DNA from: Plantago ovata
Taxonomy: Eukaryota > Streptophyta > Magnoliopsida > Lamiales > Plantaginaceae
Length of the DNA: 64,000 nt
Reading direction: 5' to 3'
NCBI GenBank assembly: GCA_028274465.1
Contig: CM051458.1
Coordinates: 29,648,692 to 29,712,691, forward strand
Below the pieces are notes generated by a model. It did not search any database. It saw only the letters and a list, made by a program, of their open reading frames with translations, and was not told where the DNA came from. Below, one piece after another: positions 22,970-31,365 of the stretch. The translations under genes and the position numbers were made by a program. Numbering within the stretch: position 1 is the stretch's first letter; every line of letters begins with the position of its first letter.

Positions 22970-23374
22970 TAAAATCAATTTGTGACGTTAATCGTGGCAT
23001 AGATAAACTCGCTGTTAATCATGACATGAAAGACAATCGTGGCCATTGATTTAAAGCAGTTTTTGATCTAACGGTTGATATCACAGAGAGAAAGTGTGCT
23101 CTTACGGTTTTTGTTAGTGGACCACTACGCATTTAATCCAAAGGCTCCACTAACACATATGAATCTCTGTTTCACCCTTGCTGAGAACTCAAAACCGTTG
23201 AGCTTCTGACACAACAGAGATACTATATAAACAAAGAGTTAGAGAAAGACAAAATTCTTTAACTCACATTACCTTTCTCTGCAAATTTTATAGCCTGTGC
23301 CCTGAATTCACTGTACCTCCGGTCAAAAAAAAAGTTATCTTTTTCGTACATTTTTCCCGCTATATATATAAGAG
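22970..23374 (+). promoter_or_regulatory. Promoter-like region upstream of ORF2, copy B
   Basis: TATATAAA at 23224-23231 lies about 150 nt before the ORF2 ATG (23375), in the same place in all four copies. Upstream, TAGTGGACCACTA (23115-23127) is a palindrome; the centre base is A here and T in copies A and C. Three related blocks TTAATCGTGGCA, TTAATCATGACA and CAATCGTGGCCA lie at 22985-23050. A second TATATATA sits just before the ATG but is too close to be the core promoter. A separate ORF2 transcript is inferred, not shown. Confidence 0.6.
23224..23231 (+). promoter_or_regulatory. TATA box of ORF2 promoter, copy B
   Basis: TATATAAA, with equivalents at 10914-10921 and 43856-43863 (minus strand) and 54260-54267. 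Conservation in four copies of a fast-decaying family supports function. Confidence 0.6.
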
Positions 23375-25480
23375 ATGGCTCCAAAGAGACAGTCCTCCAA
23401 GACCTCAAAATCTTCCAAAGCTGATAGTGCTGGGAAAAGCACTACTCCGGTTGAAATTCCGGCAACCAACATAGTGAAAATTGTGTTGAAAAACGACAGA
23501 ATCACTGAAAGACCCATGCCGCTTGCATATCTTGACAGTGCAAAGTGTGAACAGTTGATGCAATGGGGCAAATTCGCCAAGGAGAAGTATATTAGATACT
23601 TCCATGAACAAGAACTAGATGAGGAAAATGAAGAGGCGTTGAATTTGATAAATCAACAAGGCCTTCTTTTCTTCATAACTGCTCGCCCTAAGAAAGTGAG
23701 TATGTTAGATACAATGGAATTCTACAACAATGCAGAAATCCAAACTCACACTGATGGACAAGGAGTCACTGAAAAAGTGATTTCTACCACAGTTCAAGGT
23801 GTGGAAATAATCCTGAAATGGATTGATTTAGCCAACATCTTTCAGATTCCAACTACTGGAATTGAAGATGACATCACTGCCACTGGTGAAGAAATAGAAG
23901 CCTTCTACAGTGATGTCAGAAATGAAAAGATGAAGAAAGGAGAGATTGCTCCCGTGACTTGGACCTCAAAGCACGTAAAGAGGAAGCATCTCTGCCATTC
24001 GCTTGGTCTAGTAGCTCTGCTACTAATCAAAGTCTTAGACTTCCAAGTTGGAGGAATAGACCAAGTTGGCTTGAGAAGGTGGCCATTGCTGATGCATATC
24101 CATGAGAACAGAACAGAGCTCAACTGCGCTAAGTACATTTTCAACAGACTTGTTGATTGTGTTACTAAGTTTAAGGTAAAGGTTGAAGACAACACAGTCT
24201 CACCTACCTTCCTAGTGATGTATGGATTGCAAATATGCTACATCCTTGAACACTTCAGGATTCAGCTGAGAAACCCATTGCCGATTAAGAAATCCGTATG
24301 CAATGTGGGAAGAGCCTTCTATAAGCAGAATGGACCTAAGCTTGCTGACAAGAAGTCAATGAAGACAACAACTGCAAATGTTGTCAGTGTTGGTCAGCAA
24401 GATAGGTATACAACAGCTGTAAATGTTGCTGAGACTGAAAATCAGTCCATGAATGCAATTGTTGCAGATGGTGATCAACAAGGTAAGTGTACAACAGCCA
24501 TTGCTGAGAATGCAACAGCTGCAGATGTTGCTGCTGGAGCCACTGCGGTTGCTGAAACCAATGCACCTAGTGAAAAATCTAAGAAGAAAAAGAGGAAAGT
24601 TGATGATGACACTCAAACTACAGCGTCATCAGCTGACCCCATTCCCAAGAAGAAACGGACAAAGACTTACCCAAGAAAGAAAACAACGGCACGTAAGTCC
24701 GTTCCAATTGTCCATGATCTTTCAGATGATGCTCCAGTGGTTGCTGAAACGCAAGCCACTCCAGTAGATGTTGTTGAAGTGTTTACAGAAGCCTTAAGCA
24801 ATGTTGAAGTGTTTGCAGAAGCCTTCGACAATCAACCCAACGTTGATACATCTGCTGAAATAAGACCACAAGGCAGTGGAAATGAAATTCCTGCCCCAGT
24901 CCCCGATATCTACATTGTAGACAATCCTGATGACAACACTCTGGAACCAGCAAATGATATTGCTGCTGATTTGAGAAGAGCGGCACTTGCTGACAATGCT
25001 GCTGAAAAGATGGTTACTGAACAAGCAACTCATCAAATTGCTGAAGCTGCAGTTGCTGAAGCTGTAATTGCTGAAGAACCAGTTGCTGAGACTGCAATAG
25101 TTCAAGTCCCAGAGGTTGCTGAAACACCATAAGAGACACTATTCGACGACGCATCGCGTGATGCTGAGAATATTAGACCTAGTTCACCAATAACATCTAT
25201 TGACAAAGTCCAACTGGTGCTGACAGACTTAAGCCAGCAAATGGAATTGGAGATTGATGACACCTCCAACAAGTCAGTAGACCTGTTCATGACAAGCAGT
25301 GAACTTAAAGGTCAAGATGTCTCTGCTCAACTTGTCAATTCAGAGACAGGGGAGATTACTGAATCTGCACAGCCTTCTCAAATAGAGCAAGAAAAGAAGT
25401 CTGCTGAAGAACAAGTCCCAGATAATGAAGATGTTGTCATTGCTGAAAGGACCGAGTCACCACCTGCCCTTCTTCAGCAG

Positions 25481-25555
25481 GTAGTTAACTCAGACATAAG
25501 CAAAACTTCACTATCTGAAACTATATCTTTTGCTGATATCATTGTTTCCTTACAG
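25481..25555 (+). other. Putative in-frame intron 1 of ORF2 (75 nt), copy B
   Basis: CAGCAG|GTAGTT at the left end, branch-like CTGAT about 20 nt from the end, then TTTCCTTACAG. The length of 75 nt keeps the frame, and the cassette has no stop. The same cassette is 75 nt in copy A (9144-9218) and in copy D (41572-41646). Confidence 0.6.
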
Positions 25556-25624
25556 ACTTTTCAAGATACAAGTCAGAAGATTGTTGAAACTTCTACACTA
25601 GAATCCACAACTCCTGTTCAGTAG

Positions 25625-25696
25625 GTAGATGAAGTTTTTGGTAAATTTACTAAGTTTGACACCTTAGTACTTGTATCTAACTTAAAATTATTTCAG
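25625..25696 (+). other. Putative in-frame intron 2 of ORF2 (72 nt), copy B
   Basis: The donor is CAGTAG|GTAGAT (CAGCAG in copies A and D), the branch-like CTAAC lies about 20 nt before the end, and the acceptor is TTATTTCAG. The length is 72 nt here and in copy D (41431-41502), and 71 nt in copy A (9004-9074). Confidence 0.6.
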
Positions 25697-25792
25697 GATG
25701 AACAATTCAAGGATGCACCTCAAGCTCCTGAAGCAATAGAAATAGTGCCAGCACAACAAAGTGTGCAACATGAGCTTGCTGAACTTCAGCAG

Positions 25793-25867
25793 GTAAATCA
25801 TGTTCCAGTTTTAGACTCTAAAACTATTTTCAAAAACCTTCCTGAATTTAATTTTATTCTTTTTCAG
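25793..25867 (+). other. Putative in-frame intron 3 of ORF2 (75 nt), copy B
   Basis: CAGCAG|GTAAAT at the left end, a T-rich tract and TTCTTTTTCAG at the right end. The length is 75 nt, equal to copy D (41278-41352). In copy A the acceptor is changed to TTCAAG. Confidence 0.55.
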
Positions 25868-28669
25868 GCTCAAAAGGAGACCACTGAAGTGGTTCAAATC
25901 ACTGAAGATTTGGAAGTAAGTTCAGAAGAACTTTACTCGAACTTCAAAAGGAATACCTTGACCAGAGTTGCTAAATCTGTCAGCAACTGGCAACGGTACA
26001 GAAGGATGGATTTCTCTGATCTTCACCTTCATCTGTCCAACGAGAAAAAGAGAATCTCTTTACTGAGACTCGAGACCTTTGTACATTCTATACTTCCAGA
26101 AAAGCTGACATATTCTCATCTAATGAGCTCCAGTCTGATTGCTCTAATCAGAGAAAATATGATATCAAAATTCAAGAGTGCCTCTCCAGGTGAACAAGCT
26201 GTGATGCTCAAGGGTTCTTTTGTACCCGTGGTGGCTGATCCCAACAAAATCAATGAGGAAGAGAAAGTATCTAGCGCTGCTATGTACAAACATCTCGAGT
26301 TAGTTATACTAACGGACGATGATGAAGAAGAAGAGGATGAAAATATCGCAAAAGATACCAGTGATGATGAAGGAAAAGATTCCAAGGACAAAAAGGATGA
26401 TGATGATGATAATCAAGGTCCTAGTCCTGATGCTGGTGGAGTTAAGCTGACAGTTGCTGAGACTGAACATCAAGTTACTAAAAATCAGCAAGCTGACCAA
26501 ACTCCCAGTCAGCATCAAGAATCCACTCCTGCTCCTGCTGAGACAAGTACTCAAGCAACTGAACAAGTTGCTGAAACTGAAGAAGAGTACGCCAGAAAGC
26601 GTGCTGAAATGCACTTAGGCAAAAACAAGGTTTCTGATGCCGAGTTAGCTTTACTCGATGCCAAGGTCACTGATCCAAACCTTGATGATGAAGATATGGA
26701 TGAAGATTATCAAAGAGCACTCCAAAACAGTCTATAGATTCATGCTAGGCATACGCAAAATCTAGACATTGCTCAATCTTCAGGAGTGAAGAACACGGAA
26801 GTCCCCTCCCTTCCACTTACTGGTGGTGAAACTCCAGTCGTTGAGTCAAAAGAGTTGCCCTCAGCAACCACTCAACCACAAGTGATTGAAGCTAAAGATT
26901 TAGGAACCAAGGTTGCTGGCCTTGATGAATCTGATGACGAAGAAGATCTCTTTAACTTCTTAACAAATGAAGAAGAACTGACAAAGAAAATTGAACCCAC
27001 AGAGGTTGCAATTCTTCCTCCATCTCTTGAACATGATGAAGGAGATGCTGAGAGAAGTCGTTTGCTGAGAAATGATGATCAATTTGCTACTGAGATCAAA
27101 GCTCATTCACTCACTCCCTCTCTAGTGTCGTTCCCTAATATTGAGGACTTTACTCCAAGAATTAAGGCACTTATGGCTGTTCACAAAGCATGCCAAGAAG
27201 AGGATGATGCACTGCTTGCTGAGAGTCCGCTTGATATTGGCAAGATACTGGCTATTGTGCTGAAACGCACTACTTCTCTTACAATAGCTCAGAAAGACAT
27301 AAGTCTACATCACAAAAGCTATGAAGAAGATGTCAGTCAAGCACTCAAATTGGCTAAAACTGCATTGAAAAAGGCTCAGACTTTCATTGAAGAAAAAGTC
27401 GACAATGAGCGCAGACATGAGGAGCACTTGGTGAGTATTAAAGAAGAACTATCCAAGCTGACTGCTGATCAACAAGGAATAATTCTCAAGTACAATAGCC
27501 TAAGCACTCTTGTTGAAAAATGCAATGAGTTTTTCTTTCTGCACATTCAACCAATGATGCAATCCATGTCTAAGGGGGAAGATAAACAAAGAAAATCTTC
27601 AAGAGCAAAGAAAACCCCTGCTGAAGCGCCATTGATACTGCCTAGTCCACCTCCCAGAGAACCTCTTGCTGAAAGAGAGCAAAGTTCAAAGAAACGAGCT
27701 GAAACAGATTCTGAGAGAAATTCAGCAAATCCAAAAAGGAGAAGAACATCTGCTGAAACTCAAGAATACTGTCACACTGAAAATCATCAAGATCTGAATG
27801 AAGATGATGATAATGATGATGACCAAACAATAGCTCAAGCAATAAGAGCTAGACCAATTATAGCCTTAACTCCTTCCGGCCATTCCAAACACTTCTCTTC
27901 TGACTCAAGATCTTCGGCAAGAGATCAAGAAAATGCTAAGTCAAGAGGAAGAAGGAAAAGACAGGAAGAAAAGAGGCTAGCCAGTATTGCCATTAGCTCT
28001 GGCATTGAATACACAAAGACCAGCAATGAACAAACAACTCAAAATGTGATCAGAAACCTACATGGTTGCTGGGTCTTAAAGCTGGAAGATTTGTTGGTCA
28101 ATGATTTCTTTCCAACTGCTGTACTGAATCAAATGTACAGTTGGATTGAATTAAAAGTGAAAAGAAAAGAAAGGGATCCTCCTCCCTACCCAAGAAACAT
28201 TGCTACAAAATGGCGGAATCTGGAAGCCTTAGTAAGAAGAACTTCAATCAGCAAGTTAATGAAGCAAGAGCCTGATTTAATCAAACCGATTGATATTGCT
28301 TACTAGAGTGATCCTTTAACCAAGAAGTCCAAGAAGAAATATGGCTTGATTCCTTATGAATATTTTTATCTCACTGCCAAGGATCAAGAAGAAGATCTTC
28401 TCTGGTTAAGAAATATTCATGCTAACAAGGGAATTTCAGATACACAACTTCTCCATGCCAGCAATTGGGGCATGCACTTGTGGGTACTTCACTATAAAGA
28501 AATGAATGGTGAAAACCATCATTATACTGCATGCAAGAATGCAAGGATTATTCAACTTGAAGTCCGTAAGCTACTTGAAGATTACGAGAAGGTCTGTGTT
28601 GAATTCTCTGCTCTTGCTGAGAAGAGTGTAAGGGAGATTCTGAGGAAATCTTCTGCTGGAATAGCTTAA

Positions 28670-28915
28670 GTCCCATGTAAAAGCTTTGTTTGTTTTTGTT
28701 TGCTGATTTTTGTAGTTATCTCTGAACTTTCTTGTAATCTTACTGAAAGATAACTATCAACAATAAGCATTTTACTCTTATTGGTTTTTGATTATGCAAT
28801 CTACTTATGCTTACTGTTTTATTATTCAAGTATGCTTGCATTATTCAACTGATTTATTCAACATCAGAAACCTCTAAACGGGTAACAATTAATTTAGCCA
28901 TGGATTGCTAACATC
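28670..28915 (+). other. 3' untranslated stretch of copy B
   Basis: About 245 AT-rich bases lie between the ORF2 stop and the PPT. There is no coding capacity. The segment GCCATGGATTGCTAACATCAAAAA just before the PPT is the same in copies A, B and D. Confidence 0.6.
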
Positions 28916-28930
28916 AAAAATGGGGAAATT
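28916..28930 (+). promoter_or_regulatory. Polypurine tract of copy B
   Basis: AAAAATGGGGAAATT directly precedes the 3' LTR. One G of the family tract is replaced by T. Confidence 0.8.
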
Positions 28931-30450
28931 TGTTAGGAAACTTGTAAATTTTGATGAGCAATTAACCATGCTAAATTAAGGAAAGTCCAATAACTAGTAC
29001 TCTTAAGGTCCATAGGAATTTAGAATTATAAGGACATTGTAAAAGAGGAACGTTTGCTGAAGACTTAGTGTAGGTACTAGTTAGGTGCTTTAGTTTGCTG
29101 ATGATGTACTTTGTTTTTACAAATGAACTATTGAAGCACTAGAACCGTTCAGAAACTTGAAGAATTCGAAGACTGAAGACTTAAGAAGATTTCTGAAGAT
29201 GGTATCTACAAAGGCATATGTTGCTCAGAAAGTGGAAATTTCAGCAACAGCTTGCATAAGTGAAAATCTATATGACAGAGTAGGTTGTGCTTGCTGAAAC
29301 TGAGACTCACCGCTGGCTGAAATACATATGTGACCTCCTTGCTGAAAGTACTTGCATTTGCGCTCCAACGTTCACATTTGAATTTCATTCAAACGAACAT
29401 TAAATGCAAAAGTAAGCATGCGAAGAACATGAAGACTAGAAGACAAATGAAGGACGCTGCTGAAAGTACAAAAGCAAGATAGTGACATCTTAAGGAACAA
29501 AAGCCTTAGAATTTGAAATTCAAACGGCTCCCTTGATTCACTATAAATAGAGGTCATCCGGCAAAGAGTTGAAGTGTGTCAACAACGTGATCAAACTCTC
29601 ACTTTTGCTTAAACACTCATCTTTCACACTCTTTACTGCCTATTGATCCTTTCCAAGACTTAAAGCTTGAAACAAAAGCTACTTGTGAAGAAGTAGAACA
29701 TTGACGGCTTAGTAATTAGTTAAGTGTTCTTTCTTTCGAACAAGAACAAGTCTTGACACCAGAAACAACTTAACTTGTTTACTGCAAAGTATTCCAAGTT
29801 TTGTTTCTTAGATTACTTGTTATAGATGAATAAGTTATACTCAAGTCATCTCATCTAAACCTCTCTAACTGATAAACACCCTTTTTCAGGCGTGAAATTC
29901 ATGGGGAATTAATCAAGCATAGTATTGCTGATTATAAGTCACAAGTTTGGTGGAGAACAAGGTTTCGTTCTCTAGTTAGGTTGGAAACGAAGCAAGTGTG
30001 CTTTGGTTTCTAAAGAATCGCTCTAAATTGGTGTTGTAAGGAACCTCAAACTTATCTTAGTGGATTCAGTCCTAGAAAGGACAAAGTGGATTAGTTGAGA
30101 GATTATGCCACTCTCAAATACCACTATAAAAAGTGTTTGTGTGATTTACTTTACTGCATTTAGTTTTCAGCAAGCTTATCTATCTGTACATTGTCACTCT
30201 GCTCATTTGTTGAAACTAGCACTTACTAAAAAGCACTTATTGTATAAAGTCTTCCACACTCTGTTTTTAAAGTACCAGTAAAACTCGTTACTGAAAAGTA
30301 ACTAGTACTTGCTGAGAAAGTTAAGAATCAGCAAACTCATTACTGAAAAGTAATAAGCTCTTGCTGAGAAATTTTTTAAACGACGAAAGTTTGAAAAGAC
30401 TATTCACCCCCCCCCCTCTAGTCTTTTCTTGTTGTTTAAAGGGACCAACA
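28931..30450 (+). mobile_element. 3' LTR of copy B
   Basis: It runs from TGTTAGGAAAC to GGGACCAACA (1,520 bp). The TATA box TATAAATA is at 29542-29549. Near the 3' end two copies of a 52-bp-type unit carry small hairpins: GTTACT/AGTAAC and ATTACT/AGTAAT arms, each closing a GAAA loop (30287-30302, 30339-30354). A C-run at 30405-30417 is variable between copies. It is followed by the duplication ATGTT. Confidence 0.9.
29542..29549 (+). promoter_or_regulatory. LTR TATA box, copy B
   Basis: TATAAATA in the context CACTATAAATAGAGGTCA, the same as in the other LTRs. Confidence 0.7.
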
Positions 30451-30455
30451 ATGTT
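30451..30455 (+). repeat. Target site duplication ATGTT (right) of copy B
   Basis: Matches 16763-16767 and is followed by the resumed gag sequence of copy A. Confidence 0.85.
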
Positions 30456-31253
30456 TCTAACTGCAAGAGCGTTTTCATCAGCAGGCTCTTTATCATTCTT
30501 CTTTTTAGAAGATGACGGCTTGGCAGGAAGAGCAATGTTTTGCGATTTTTCAGCAAACACACTTTCTCTTTGCTTTGTCTCATAGTTGATAGTAGCAAGA
30601 TGAGAGAACAACTCGGTTGGAGTGATATTTGGCATTCCTTAATTATAGTAGAAATTCTGAGTGTGGATCCATTCTTGATTCAAACTTCTAATAATGGTTT
30701 TCACCTTTTCAAAATCTGAATAGAAGTTTCCAACTCTTAAGGCAGCCATCTCACTCACTAGAGTTGTGAATCTAAAATCCAAGTCTTCCAGTGACTCATT
30801 GGCACCTTGTTTAAAGTTTTGAAACTTCAACTTTAGCACTTCGAGTTTGTTTTCCTTGGTTTTGTTAGGTCCAGCACAAAGATCTTGAACCATTTTCCAA
30901 GCTTCTTTAGCGGTTTTGGCACCCCACAGTTTGCACTGTATAGTATCTGGAGTAGATCGAATAATGATGTTTCTTGCTTGGCCATCAAGATGGAATCTTT
31001 CGGCTTCATCTGAAGTCCATTCCTCTCTTGGTTTTGGAACGACGGTATCAACTGGTTCACCTAAGATAGTTTCCTTTCCAGCAGTATCTGTGGTTTTGTG
31101 AGGAAAACTTCTCTCAAGTTTAGTGATCTTGATTGGTCCATCGTTTATGACAGTAACCATCTCATTACTAATGGCCTCAAGATGTAGCATCATGTTGTTT
31201 CGCCATTTTTCATAGTTTTCCAGCTTCTGCAAGGGAGCGTCTCCTAACGACAT
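30456..31253 (-). pseudogene. Gag N-terminal domain, copy A
   Basis: The ATG at 31253 starts MSLGDAPLQKLENYEKWRNN. The UBN2-type gag domain follows, with MLHLEAISNEM, LWGAKTAKEAWKMVQDLC, FKQGANESLEDLDF and VKTIIRSLNQEW. CAA to TAA at about 30638 stops it at FYYN. The reading then continues through ATINYETKQRES and VFAEKSQNIAL to ENALAVRN, where copy B is inserted. It resumes at 16767. The start lies about 100 nt downstream of the PBS (in element sense), as usual. Confidence 0.8.
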
Positions 31254-31351
31254 CCTGTCAGCAAATGACTACCAAACTGATCAAGTGAAAGTGATTTACG
31301 GAAAGCACCTATGGGGATCTAGGTTCAGTGCTGAAGGTTAAAGAACCTCCA

Positions 31352-31363
31352 GCTCTGATACCA
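31352..31363 (-). promoter_or_regulatory. Primer binding site of copy A
   Basis: In element sense TGGTATCAGAGC lies two bases inside the 5' LTR. It is complementary to the 3' end of initiator Met tRNA, the usual primer of plant copia elements. Confidence 0.9.
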
Positions 31364-31365
31364 CT

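Larger units (their letters stand above)
23375..28669 (+). pseudogene. ORF2, giant accessory protein of the SIRE-like family, copy B (four nonsense codons)
   Basis: This is a single reading frame of about 1,764 codons with no frameshift, broken only by stops at 25130, 25622, 26735 and 28304; three are CAA/CAG to TAA/TAG changes by comparison with copies A and D. Layout: basic Ser/Lys N-terminus; globular domain at about residues 40-320, resembling the domain often named putative plant transposon protein; basic clusters KSKKKKRK and PKKKRTKTYPRKK (about 400-440), probable nuclear localisation signals; VAET-rich repeats; acidic tract (about 980-1015); coiled coil (about 1300-1395); conserved C-terminal domain (about 1540-1764). 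I see no signal peptide or transmembrane segment, so an envelope role is unlikely. It contains three in-frame intron-like cassettes. The function is unknown; a nuclear role is inferred. Confidence 0.8.
16768..30450 (+). mobile_element. SIRE/Maximus-like copia element, copy B (5' LTR missing)
   Basis: Copy B is a plus-strand element inserted into the gag of copy A. It keeps gag from about codon 20, pol, the hairpin array, the promoter block, ORF2, the PPT and the 3' LTR. The 5' LTR, PBS and gag start are missing: after the duplication come TGATGGCG and about 30 unrelated bases, then gag sequence in register. It has the best-preserved ORF2 frame, interrupted only by nonsense codons. It cannot mobilise itself, because it lacks the 5' LTR and the integrase catalytic segment is deleted. 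Confidence 0.85.

Noticed and set aside
24478..24490. CAAG|GTAAGT as donor of a further ORF2 intron
   Set aside because: The match to the donor consensus is excellent, but copies C and D have a different sequence here (CAGGTAT, AAGGTACGT) and I find no convincing acceptor at a fixed distance.
23375..28669. Calling ORF2 an envelope gene
   Set aside because: Its position is that of the envelope-like ORF of SIRE elements, but no signal peptide, transmembrane segment or glycoprotein-like pattern is seen, and strong basic nuclear-type clusters are.
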